From Nitrospirota bacterium (lineage in GTDB: Bacteria > Nitrospirota > UBA9217): a DNA stretch of 32,887 nt. A program made the position numbers and the translations under genes. Location of the stretch: contig JAGVOT010000103.1 of NCBI GenBank assembly GCA_020052615.1, positions 1 to 32,887 on the forward strand. Direction: 5' to 3'. Below, in pieces: positions 22,391 through 29,763 of this stretch. Within the stretch, counting starts at the first letter, position 1; every line of letters starts with the position of its first letter. The notes under the pieces were generated by a model. That model saw only the letters and a list, made by a program, of their open reading frames with translations, made no database searches and was not told the DNA's origin.

Positions 22391-23848
22391 TCAATATCTC
22401 ATCCTGACCCGGTAGATCACCTTTGTCTCCCCATCCTTCAGGACCGGAACCAGGAACTCGGCGGTGAAGGCCTTGGTTTTCGTGAACTCATGGGAGGACG
22501 CGAGCATCTTCCATTCGCCGGGGACCGGCTCCACCACTTTCACTACGACATCCTCCTGTTTGTGGTTCCGCAGCGAGATCTCGAAGGCGGCCTCGTAGGT
22601 GTCATAAGCGATCTTTTTCCAGTCGGTCTGCTTTTTGCTTCCTACCACATCAAAGGCATCACCGAGCTTGATCCTGATTTTTTCGTCCTTGGGCGTATGG
22701 TCGATGGCGTCCTCGCCTACGAACTGGAGGCTGCCCTCGCTGTCATGTTTATAGACGCGCACGGTACCCTTGGGCAGCGGGATGCCGAGGTTGTTCTCCT
22801 TCCTGTTCCGGATCTCGACGAACACGCCGACCTTCTGGTTCGACAAGGCCTCGCCGTAGCGGCTGTAATAATAATGGTTCGCGCCGTGGTACAGGAGCTC
22901 TTTTCTGACCGGGACGGCGTCCGCCTGGACGAGGCTTATCTGCTTGGTCTGGTTGTCCTTGACCGTGGCGGTGCGCTGGAGCGAGTAGATGTGGTACTCG
23001 AAGAAGGACTCCTCCCTGAACTGGGGCGCAGGGGCCTTTGCGGCGGCTGTCTCGGCGACGCGCAGCATCTTGGCGTCGTATTCATGCTTGTCCGTCACCC
23101 GGTTCACGTCGCCGGCGACGAGCTTGAGCTTCGCGTTCCGGTAGGTCGCGCCGCTCCTGTTCTCGATGGTCACCCAGGCCGAGAGATCGGCCTGATCGTC
23201 CTTGTCGTTCAGGGTGACCACATAGTCGGACCGCCAGTTGATCCCGCCGGTCAGGTAGGAGGCCTCCACCTGCTGGCCGTTCAGGAGGGTGTTCTCGGCA
23301 AGCCAGACGAGCGTGGGCTTTGCCATGAGGTTCTCGGGCACGCCGGGGAAGATGACGCGGCCCGGATGGCCGTAGGTGATCTCGTTGCCGATCTTGAAGA
23401 TAGGACCGCCGTTGTTCGAAAGCAGCGTCGCGGCCACGAGTTCTTCGCGCTCGGTGAAGGGATCCCTGCTGTACAGCTTTACCTCCTTGCCCACGTACTT
23501 GTCCAGGAGCTTCTGGGGATTCAGGAGATCATATTCGTAGTTCTGCTCCAGGACGAGGAGGCTGCCGGGATCGGCAAGAGATCTGATGTGTACGCTTGTC
23601 GCGATGATCTGGGACGCCACGTCCATGAACCGGAGTTCGGAAACTCCTTGGGGCAGACGGATCTGGCGGAGGTCCTTCACGAGTCCCAGATTGACGTTAT
23701 AAATGGTGAGACTGACGGACCTCTGGTCGTCGACGGTGCTGGCGACGGGGGCCGCCTTGCCGGCAGGCGCCGGCGCTGCGTGCGAGAAACCGCCTCCGGA
23801 CAGGACGATCGTTGCGGCCAACAGCAGAGAAAGGAACTGGGTAACCAT
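22391..23848 (-). CDS. Exported DUF4139 family protein
   Basis: 485 residues from ATG 23848, chosen because AGGAGG lies 7 bases upstream and the N-terminus is then a clean signal peptide (MVTQFLSLLLAATIVLSGGG, cleavage probably after SHA or the following Ala). The body matches the DUF4139/mucoidy-inhibitor-like family: VSLTIYNVNLGLVKDLRQI, GVSELRFMDVASQI, YLTGGINWRSDYVVTLND, KGTVRVYKHDSEG and the final beta-rich repeat. Proteins of this kind are periplasmic or surface-associated with unknown biochemistry. No lipobox is visible. It lies in a minus-strand run of signalling genes but is separated from each neighbour by about 190-230 bases. Confidence 0.85.
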   Translation of the reverse strand: MVTQFLSLLLAATIVLSGGGFSHAAPAPAGKAAPVASTVDDQRSVSLTIYNVNLGLVKDLRQIRLPQGVSELRFMDVASQIIATSVHIRSLADPGSLLVLEQNYEYDLLNPQKLLDKYVGKEVKLYSRDPFTEREELVAATLLSNNGGPIFKIGNEITYGHPGRVIFPGVPENLMAKPTLVWLAENTLLNGQQVEASYLTGGINWRSDYVVTLNDKDDQADLSAWVTIENRSGATYRNAKLKLVAGDVNRVTDKHEYDAKMLRVAETAAAKAPAPQFREESFFEYHIYSLQRTATVKDNQTKQISLVQADAVPVRKELLYHGANHYYYSRYGEALSNQKVGVFVEIRNRKENNLGIPLPKGTVRVYKHDSEGSLQFVGEDAIDHTPKDEKIRIKLGDAFDVVGSKKQTDWKKIAYDTYEAAFEISLRNHKQEDVVVKVVEPVPGEWKMLASSHEFTKTKAFTAEFLVPVLKDGETKVIYRVRMRY

Positions 23849-24040
23849 GGTGAACCTCCTGATGTCGGGGTGCTGCCCCGGGGGGGCGGGTGATGCCTGG
23901 TGCCCGCCTTCTGGGCCATTGGACAAGAGAGGTTCCTGAAAAGTTCCCGAAAGGTCGACCGGGCAACTACGCTCTCGGGCAAAGTTCGGTTTGCTGTTCA
24001 GAAGGGATCACGCGGAGGTCATGAGCGATGCCGGGAAAGG

Positions 24041-25018
24041 CTAGGGCGTCCTGGCGCGGGCGCGTTTGCGCTCATACATGTTCCGGTCCGCCTGGTGCAT
24101 CAGCTCCTCGATCGTAACGGGTTTCCCCGGATCGTAGCGGGACCAACCGATGCTGAGGGACAGGGTGTAGGGATTGGTGCTCTGGGAGTTGTAGATATTC
24201 ATGATGTCCTGCAGGCGGCGGACGAGCCGGTCCGGCTCGATGGGCACGTACTCGATAAGGAAAACGACGAACTCGTCGCCCCCGATGCGGGCGATGATAT
24301 CGGAATCCCGGAAGTTGCGGCGGATCATGTCCGCTGCTCCCCGGATGGCCTGGTCGCCCGCCTGGTGGCCGCAGGTGTCGTTGATGACCTTGAGGTCGTC
24401 CATGTCAACGGAGAAAAGCAGCCCGTCCTTGCCGAGCCGATTGGCCATGCGGAGCTCCTGCTTCACGAGCGTGAAGAACCCCCTCCGGTTATGCAGGCCG
24501 GTGAGCTCATCGGTAAGCGACAGGGAGCGTAGCTCCTCTTCCATCCGCTTGCGGTCGGTGATCTCCTTCGAGATGGCGGTCACTGCGGTGACGGCGTTCG
24601 CTGTGTCCCGTACAGGACTAAGCGTCCTGATGAAGAACTTCTGGTCCCGCTCCGCCTGGTACTCGTGATGGAGCGACCCGCCGCTCTGGAAGACCGAATT
24701 GACGCTGTTCTGGAAGTCCTCCGTCTCGGCGGCCGAATGGAAGTCGCGGTAGTTCTTGCCGGTGACCTGGTCCTCGGAAGTGAAGCCAAGACGGGACAGA
24801 TGCTTTTTGTTCATGAACAGGTAATTGCAGTCCCTGTCCACGACATAGATCGAGTCGTCGGTGGAATCGACAAGCGAGCGGAAGCTGTCCTTGCTTCGCC
24901 TCAGATCGTCCTGCACGCGGACGTGTTCGCGTTCCAGGACCTCCAGTTCGGAGACGCGTTTTCGCATCTTTTCGAGCTCTCTGGCAAGCTGTTCTTCTGT
25001 CATATCATGTTCGTTCAT
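24041..25018 (-). CDS. PAS-GGDEF diguanylate cyclase
   Basis: 325 residues from ATG 25018. An N-terminal coiled coil (about 5-40) is followed by a PAS domain (about 45-155; SFRSLVDSTDDSIYVVDRDC, NYLFMNKKHLSRLGF) and a GGDEF domain (about 165-320). The active-site sequence is an intact GGDEF (IARIGGDEFVVF), and RDSD five residues upstream is the RxxD inhibitory site, so the enzyme should make cyclic di-GMP and be feedback inhibited. LTDELTGLHNRRGF and DMDDLKVINDTCGHQAGD are standard. No membrane segment, so the sensor is cytoplasmic. The start is not certain: the ribosome site is poor, an in-frame TTG at 25048 abuts a possible -10 (TATACT), and a further ATG lies 5 codons inside. Confidence 0.9.
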   Translation of the reverse strand: MNEHDMTEEQLARELEKMRKRVSELEVLEREHVRVQDDLRRSKDSFRSLVDSTDDSIYVVDRDCNYLFMNKKHLSRLGFTSEDQVTGKNYRDFHSAAETEDFQNSVNSVFQSGGSLHHEYQAERDQKFFIRTLSPVRDTANAVTAVTAISKEITDRKRMEEELRSLSLTDELTGLHNRRGFFTLVKQELRMANRLGKDGLLFSVDMDDLKVINDTCGHQAGDQAIRGAADMIRRNFRDSDIIARIGGDEFVVFLIEYVPIEPDRLVRRLQDIMNIYNSQSTNPYTLSLSIGWSRYDPGKPVTIEELMHQADRNMYERKRARARTP

Positions 25019-25204
25019 GGGAATAAGGCCAGCGTCCTTGACGTTCAAAATAGTATAACACCTATAGCACAGGAAAAAGAAAAAAGCTACAGGTATTATT
25101 GTGCTTTACCAGATTACTTTGTTGGGGTCGGCCCGTGGATCTGCCGTCACTCCGGGCTGAGACGCTTCCGCGATGGTCAGGGTCGCCACAGGCCCTGGCG
25201 GGGA

Positions 25205-26236
25205 CTAGCGCTGTTGTTCGGTCCAGCCGTCCTGCCGCAGTTCATAGACGCCGAGCAGACGGATGCGGGACCGGTCGTAGCAGTAGAGGTATTTCGCCAG
25301 CCTGCCGGACAGGTCGACATCGACCACATACCTGTTGGAACAGGGGCTGGCACGGAAGGTCTTCGTTTCCCCCATCCAGCGGAGGTCTGTGAGGCCAGGA
25401 TCGAATTTCCGGGTATGATACCGCAGTCCCTTCCTTTTCATATTCTCGGGCAGATCGACCTTCACGAAATGCTCGGTCACCTCCAGCAGCGTCTCGGCCT
25501 CACGGTCACCTTCAAAGGCCTTTTTTGCTGCGAGCTCTTCGGACAGGGCCTCGCGTCTGGCCTCAGGCTGCCGAACGGCGCCGGTCGATGGCGCGGCCTG
25601 CTCTGTGATGAAGGACGGCGCTGCGGTCCGGGGAGCGGCTGCCGGTTTTCCTGCTTTCTCTTCTTTTGCCGGCGCCGGTGCCGATGCGACCGACCGGTCC
25701 TGCGGCGCCGGCGGCGCCGGTTTCTCATAGGCATATTTCATATCGAGAGATTTGTAGTCCGGCTTTCCGGGCGCCTGCTTTGCCTTTGGCACGGCGTCCC
25801 GCACAGCTGCATCCTTTTCCCGCATGTGATCACCTGCAGGAGCTTCCTTTTTTGACACCATGCCGACAGGTTCCTCAGTATACTTCTGTGTGGGCTTGAT
25901 GCTGTGATAGATATAGAAGGCGGTAACCGCAAGGAACAGGACAGCCACTGCCTGAACCGGGAAGTGTCCGAGCACGGGAGCAAAAACACGCTGCCACAAC
26001 CCCCTTTTCGAGTCCCGCTCTTCCCGCACCTTCGCCATGATCTTCTGCGTCATCCAGGCAGGGGCGTCCACCTCCTCGACCGCATGAATGTGCTCGACGG
26101 CACTGCGCAGTTCGCGCAGCGCTTCGGAGCATTCCGAACAGGTCTTCAGATGATGCTCAATTTCCGCCTGTGCACCGGGTGCAACAGCGCCATCGATGAA
26201 TTCCGATAATTTATGGCGAATCTCTTCGTGGTTCAT
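25205..26236 (-). CDS. Anti-sigma factor with zinc-binding ZAS domain and large extracytoplasmic part
   Basis: 343 residues. The N-terminal ZAS motif H29-x3-C33-x2-C36 (HHLKTCSEC) binds zinc and holds the partner ECF sigma. One membrane helix lies at about 92-111 (FPVQAVAVLFLAVTAFYIYH). A Pro/Ala/Lys-rich linker (about 115-230) leads to a C-terminal domain of about 100 residues (VTEHFVKVDLPENM, LRWMGETKTFRASPCSNRYV), probably periplasmic and possibly of the DUF2275 type; that name is from memory. The start codon overlaps the sigma factor stop (ATGA), so the two proteins are made together in near equal amounts. Confidence 0.88.
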   Translation of the reverse strand: MNHEEIRHKLSEFIDGAVAPGAQAEIEHHLKTCSECSEALRELRSAVEHIHAVEEVDAPAWMTQKIMAKVREERDSKRGLWQRVFAPVLGHFPVQAVAVLFLAVTAFYIYHSIKPTQKYTEEPVGMVSKKEAPAGDHMREKDAAVRDAVPKAKQAPGKPDYKSLDMKYAYEKPAPPAPQDRSVASAPAPAKEEKAGKPAAAPRTAAPSFITEQAAPSTGAVRQPEARREALSEELAAKKAFEGDREAETLLEVTEHFVKVDLPENMKRKGLRYHTRKFDPGLTDLRWMGETKTFRASPCSNRYVVDVDLSGRLAKYLYCYDRSRIRLLGVYELRQDGWTEQQR

Positions 26237-26856
26237 AAGAGGTCTCCCATGGTCTTCTTCAAACAGTCCTTCACCGATTCCCGCGCCCGGAACAGCCGCG
26301 ACTTGACCGTGCCCGCGGCGACCTTCAGCATCCCGCCGATCTCTTCGTAGGAAAGATCCTGCATATCCCGAAGGACCAGGACCTCGCGGAAGTCCGGCTC
26401 AAGCATCTTGATGCAGTCCAGGATCTTTGCCTGTACATCCCGTTTTTCCATCCGGTCCAGGACCGAGGGCTCGCCCGAAGGAGGATCGGCCATCACCTCG
26501 CCGTCGTCCGTCCGGATCGGCGCATCGAGGGAAACGGGGACCCTCGACTGGTGCAATCTCATCCGCTTCAGCCGGTTCCTCGAAAGGTTCATGGTGATGG
26601 CCGTGAGCCAGGTCGAGAACCTCGCTTCCGCCCGGAAACCCTTCAGGTTTCTGTAGGCCGAGACGAAAGCATCCTGCACGACCTCCGAGGCGTCGTCGAA
26701 ATTGCCAAGGAAGCGGAAGGCGATGTTCAGCATCCGCTTCTGGTATTTCTCCACCAGGGACTCGTATGCCGACAGGTCGCCCTGTCGGGACAAGGCGACA
26801 AGGGCCGCATCATCGTCAAGGTTGGCCGAACTGTTCTCTGCTGGAATATTAGACAT
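26233..26856 (-). CDS. ECF (RpoE-like) RNA polymerase sigma factor
   Basis: 207 residues with only regions 2 and 4, as in ECF sigmas. Region 2: YESLVEKYQKRMLNIAFRFL, DDASEVVQDAFVSAYRNLKG, RFSTWLTAITMNLSRNRLKR. A linker with acidic residues follows, then region 4: LEPDFREVLVLRDMQDLSYE, EIGGMLKVAAGTVKSRLFRAR. The N-terminal 20 residues are acidic. It is coupled by a 4-base overlap to its anti-sigma partner, the standard arrangement for membrane-stress regulons. A GGAAC element occurs 22 bases before the ATG but without a matching -10 at the right distance, so autoregulation is not shown. The gene is divergent from the selenoprotein gene. Confidence 0.92.
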   Translation of the reverse strand: MSNIPAENSSANLDDDAALVALSRQGDLSAYESLVEKYQKRMLNIAFRFLGNFDDASEVVQDAFVSAYRNLKGFRAEARFSTWLTAITMNLSRNRLKRMRLHQSRVPVSLDAPIRTDDGEVMADPPSGEPSVLDRMEKRDVQAKILDCIKMLEPDFREVLVLRDMQDLSYEEIGGMLKVAAGTVKSRLFRARESVKDCLKKTMGDLL

Positions 26857-26893
26857 GGGTGATCAATGCTTTGTTCCGTCGCTGAAGCCGAAT

Positions 26894-26940
26894 GATAAAA
26901 TTCCTTTGGTCCTGAGAGGCGCCTGTGATACAATTTTATC
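26894..26940. repeat. Inverted repeat in the divergent sigma/selenoprotein promoter region
   Basis: GATAAAATT (26894-26902) and AATTTTATC (26932-26940) are perfect 9-bp inverted copies 29 bases apart, centred between the divergent genes. The right copy overlaps the predicted -10 and start site of the selenoprotein gene. It could be an operator. Confidence 0.5.
26906..26934 (+). promoter_or_regulatory. Candidate promoter of the selenoprotein gene
   Basis: TTGGTC (26906-26911), 17 bases, TACAAT (26929-26934). Start near 26941, leader about 46 bases, ending in AAAAGGAGG. Confidence 0.5.
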
Positions 26941-26986
26941 AGAACGGCCCGGGAATGACCAACGGGAAATAAAAGGAGGCCAGATC

Positions 26987-27202
26987 ATGGCGGGCAGGAT
27001 AACGATCTTCGGGAAGGCCGGTTGACCGTATACCGTGAAGGCCCGGGAGGCCTATGGCGCAGAGGCGGACTACTTCGACGTGAAACTAGACGCAGCGAAA
27101 CTGGACGAAATGCTCAAGTATTCCAGGGGACAGCGCAGTGTACCGGTGATCGTTGAAGGCGATAAGGTCTCGGTCGGCTACGGAGGCTCATGAGGGGTAT
27201 GA
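26987..27202 (+). CDS. Glutaredoxin-like selenoprotein with two selenocysteines (UXX-star type)
   Basis: ATG 26987 follows AAAAGGAGG by about 8 bases. The frame meets TGA at 27023-27025 and again at 27191-27193, and ends at TGA 27200-27202. With both internal TGAs as selenocysteine the product has 71 residues. The N-terminus MAGRITIFGKAGUPYTVKAR has the glutaredoxin active site with Sec13 in place of Cys (UPYT), then REAYGAEADYFDVKLD and the cis-Pro segment RSVPVIVEGDKVSVGYGG. The end is S-U69-G-V-stop. I recall a family called UXX-star whose name refers to exactly this C-terminal U-x-x-stop. The glutaredoxin pattern continues unbroken across the first TGA, and a SECIS-like hairpin follows each TGA at a similar distance. 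A frameshift or nonsense-damaged gene is the alternative. The neighbouring thioredoxin reductase fusion suggests its reductant. Confidence 0.85.
27039..27053 (+). promoter_or_regulatory. SECIS-like hairpin for the first UGA
   Basis: AGGCC-CGGGA-GGCCT forms a 5-bp stem with a 5-base loop beginning 19 bases after UGA 27023-27025. Bulged extension pairs (A38/T55, CC33-34/GG56-57) lengthen it. Position and G-rich apical loop fit the bacterial SECIS pattern. Confidence 0.55.
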
Positions 27203-27223
27203 GCGGCGGCAGGATGCCGTCGT
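27203..27223 (+). promoter_or_regulatory. SECIS-like hairpin for the second UGA
   Basis: GCGGCGGC-AGGAT-GCCGTCGT forms an 8-bp stem (two G-U pairs) with a 5-base loop beginning 18 bases after UGA 27191-27193. It begins directly after the true stop codon, so it is free of coding constraint. No T run follows, which argues against a terminator. Confidence 0.6.
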
Positions 27224-27305
27224 AAATTGCGGATCTCGGATTGCTGATTACAAAGTCCCCTTTTTTCCGCGTCCCCCCGTCTCCGTGTCCCCGTGTACCC
27301 GTGTC
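27222..27305. repeat. Low-complexity intergenic repeats
   Basis: Degenerate units of GCGGATCTCGGATTGCTGATT type (27228-27249) are followed by tandem CCGTGTCCCCGTGT-like units (about 27280-27305). Similar GCGGA-type units occur at 4906-4935 after the tRNA. Non-coding. Confidence 0.5.
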
Positions 27306-27342
27306 GCTTTTGTACAAGGAATTTAAGGAAGGGGGAACATTT

Positions 27343-27900
27343 ATGTCAGTGGATAAGTTCATACTGGACAAGAACAATGCGGTGCTTCTGATCATCGACA
27401 TCCAGGAGCGGCTTGCCGTCGTTATGGACAGGAAGGACCAGGTCGTGAAGAACACGCTGCACCTGGTCGAGCTTGCCAGGATGCAGAACCTTCCGGTCGT
27501 GGTCACCGAACAGTACCCGAAAGGCCTCGGCAGGACACTGCCGGAGATCACGGCAGCGCTGCCGGTATACCTGCCCATCGAGAAGGTCTCGTTCAACTGC
27601 TGCGGCGAGGCGTCGTTCAACGAACAGATGAAGCGGCTCGGAAAGAAGAAGATCATCGTCACCGGCATGGAGACCCATATCTGCGTGCTCCAGACCAGCC
27701 TCGGGCTCATCAAGGGCGGCTTCGATGTCCACCTGGTGATGGACGCCGTGTGCTCGAGGACCAAGGCCAACTGGAGATCGGGCGTTGAGCTTATCCGCGA
27801 CGCAGGCGGCGTTCTGACCAACACCGAGACGGTCCTGTTCCAGCTTCTTGGCGTGGCGGGCACGCCGGAGTTCAAGACGATCTCGAACCGGATCAAGTAA
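27343..27900 (+). CDS. Isochorismatase family cysteine hydrolase
   Basis: 185 residues from ATG 27343, with an AAGGAAGGGGGAA purine tract upstream. The catalytic triad of the family is visible: D19 in LLIIDIQERL, K81 in PIEKVSFNC and the nucleophile C114 in GMETHICVLQT. The fold is the alpha/beta nicotinamidase/isochorismatase type; family members hydrolyse nicotinamide, isochorismate, N-carbamoyl compounds or peroxyureidoacrylate, or remain uncharacterised. The motifs VVTEQYPKGLGRTLPEI and VMDAVCSRTKANW match the common bacterial subgroup annotated only as hydrolase. It sits between the selenoprotein and the thioredoxin reductase fusion on the same strand. Confidence 0.92.
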   Translation: MSVDKFILDKNNAVLLIIDIQERLAVVMDRKDQVVKNTLHLVELARMQNLPVVVTEQYPKGLGRTLPEITAALPVYLPIEKVSFNCCGEASFNEQMKRLGKKKIIVTGMETHICVLQTSLGLIKGGFDVHLVMDAVCSRTKANWRSGVELIRDAGGVLTNTETVLFQLLGVAGTPEFKTISNRIK

Positions 27901-27925
27901 TAACGTCCGTGAGATGAGGTTAGGT

Positions 27926-29566
27926 ATGGCCGAACAGCAGGAACTTATTCCCGATGATGTGAAACAGACCATCAAGCAGACCTTTTTCGAACAACTGAAG
28001 GCCGATGTGGCGATCGAGGTCTATACCCTCGCCGGCATCAACGACAAGTTCAACGACTTCGCTGTCGACCTGGTCCGGTCCCTGGCCACCCTGTCCGACA
28101 AGATCAAGGCGTCCTTTCATACGGTCGGAGACGCGCAGTCTCAAAAGCGGGCCGTGACCCGCTCCCCTTCGGTGCTGATCGCTCCCGATAAGTATCGCAT
28201 GCGCTACACCGGGGCCCCGATGGGTGAAGAGGGACGGTCCCTGCTCGTGGCGATCATGATGGCGTCGTCGGGAGCGACCATCCTGTCGGAACCGTCGCTC
28301 AAGAAGCTTGCCGAGCTCCGCGAGAAGCGCGATATCCAGGTCTTTGTCAGCCCCACCTGCCCCTATTGCCCGCAGCAGGTCCTTGCCGCATTCGCTTCGG
28401 TCATCGCGAGGCCGGACCTCATCTCCGCCGAGGTCATCGAGATCTATGAGAACCACGACCTCGCCGAAAACCTCGGGTCCCTGACCGTGCCCCAGACTTT
28501 TGTGAACGCGATCTTCACCGGCGCCGGGCTCCAGCCCGAGCCGGCGTTCGTCGAGACCCTGCTCACGCTCAAGGAACCGCAGATGGCCTCCACCCAGATA
28601 TCGGGGGAGCCGCAGGACAAGGACCTCGTCATCATCGGCGGCGGACCGGCCGGACTTACGGCGGCCATCTACGCGGCACGCGCCGGCTTGAACTGCGTCG
28701 TCATCGAAAAGTCGAACCTTGGCGGACAGGTGGCCATCACGCCCGTGGTGGAGAACTACCCCGGCTACATGCGCATCGGCGGCAAGAGCCTGGTGGACCT
28801 CATCGCCCAGCAGGCGTCCCAGTACGCCGAGGTGCACGTGGGTGAGTACGTGACCGAGGTGTCAAAGGAGAGGGACGACGGCAGGTTCCACCTCAAGACG
28901 AATCACGCGATCTACAACACCCGGGCGCTGCTCCTCGCCACGGGGGTGGGGAACCGCGCGCTGGACGCCCCGGGCGCGCAGAAGTTCTACGGCAGGGGCG
29001 TGAGCTACTGCGCAACGTGCGACGGGTACTTCTTCAAGGACGGCAAGAAGGTGGTCGTCGTCGGCGGCGGGAACACGGCGGTGACCGACGCGCTCTATCT
29101 GCACAACCTCGGCTCGAAGGTCACGCTGGTCCATTGGCGGGACAGCCTCCGCGCCGAGGCCCGGCTCCAGGAAAGCCTGAAACAGACCGGCATCCCGGTG
29201 CTCTGGAACAGCGAGGTGCGGGAGATCCACGGCGACAAGGTCGTGCGGTCCGTAAAGATCGTGGACAAGGGCTCCGGCACAGCCCTGGGAATGGCCGTGG
29301 ACGGCGTATTCATCGCCATCGGCTACATCCCGAACAACGAGGTGGCGAAGCAGCTCGGCCTTGAAGTGGATGACCTGGGCTACATCAAGACCGACCTCGC
29401 CACGATGCGGACATCGATACCGAACGTCTATGCCGCCGGCGACATCACCGGCGCGCCCAAGCAGATCGTCGTCGCCGTTGCCCAGGGATCCACAGCGGCT
29501 ATGACGGCCTTCGAGGAACTGCAGGCTGAAGGTGTCAAGAAGAGATCGCCCGAAAAAATGGCCTGA
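27926..29566 (+). CDS. Thioredoxin reductase fused to an N-terminal protein disulfide oxidoreductase module
   Basis: 546 residues from ATG 27926, 25 bases after the hydrolase gene. Residues 1-215 resemble a two-fold thioredoxin/glutaredoxin-like PDO unit. The first fold (about 25-115) has no active-site cysteines. The second has C145-P-Y-C148 (FVSPTCPYCPQQ) and the cis-Pro loop TVPQTF. Residues 230-546 are an FAD/NAD(P)H thioredoxin-disulfide reductase: GGGPAGLTAAIYAARAG, the redox-active C362-A-T-C365 (YCATCDGYFF), GGGNTAVTDALYL and the final AAGDITG. The layout is like AhpF, with the thioredoxin-like part in front of the reductase. Electrons would pass from NAD(P)H through FAD and CATC to CPYC and then to a partner, plausibly the nearby selenoprotein; this last step is inference. 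Confidence 0.92.
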   Translation: MAEQQELIPDDVKQTIKQTFFEQLKADVAIEVYTLAGINDKFNDFAVDLVRSLATLSDKIKASFHTVGDAQSQKRAVTRSPSVLIAPDKYRMRYTGAPMGEEGRSLLVAIMMASSGATILSEPSLKKLAELREKRDIQVFVSPTCPYCPQQVLAAFASVIARPDLISAEVIEIYENHDLAENLGSLTVPQTFVNAIFTGAGLQPEPAFVETLLTLKEPQMASTQISGEPQDKDLVIIGGGPAGLTAAIYAARAGLNCVVIEKSNLGGQVAITPVVENYPGYMRIGGKSLVDLIAQQASQYAEVHVGEYVTEVSKERDDGRFHLKTNHAIYNTRALLLATGVGNRALDAPGAQKFYGRGVSYCATCDGYFFKDGKKVVVVGGGNTAVTDALYLHNLGSKVTLVHWRDSLRAEARLQESLKQTGIPVLWNSEVREIHGDKVVRSVKIVDKGSGTALGMAVDGVFIAIGYIPNNEVAKQLGLEVDDLGYIKTDLATMRTSIPNVYAAGDITGAPKQIVVAVAQGSTAAMTAFEELQAEGVKKRSPEKMA

Positions 29567-29657
29567 GACAACGCTGTTGCACCAAATTGCACCCACATTT
29601 TTTGTGCCACTTTATTTCCCTACCCCGAAAATACCCCGCTATTTCCTCAAACATTAA

Positions 29658-29686
29658 TTGACCTGCTGCAACTTCAATACTATACT
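29658..29686 (+). promoter_or_regulatory. Promoter of the pilin gene
   Basis: TTGACC (29658-29663), 17 bases, TATACT (29681-29686). Start near 29693, leader about 70 bases with GGGAGG before ATG 29764. This rules out an in-frame start at 29698. Confidence 0.7.
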
Positions 29687-29763
29687 TCTCGCATCTTTTG
29701 CCCATTTTCTGTCAATGGGTTGCCCTATCGCTTTTCCAAATAGACCTGTCGGGAGGTAGTGCA

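Noticed and set aside
23930-24035. Cyclic di-GMP riboswitch upstream of the DUF4139 gene (minus strand)
   Set aside because: Some words such as GCAAACC recall the GEMM consensus, but the order and the conserved GGGACGCAAAG-type segments do not fit.
29717-29732. Sigma-54 promoter for the pilin gene
   Set aside because: GG-N10-GC spacing can be found, but the surrounding bases match poorly, while a near-consensus sigma-70 promoter lies at 29658-29686.
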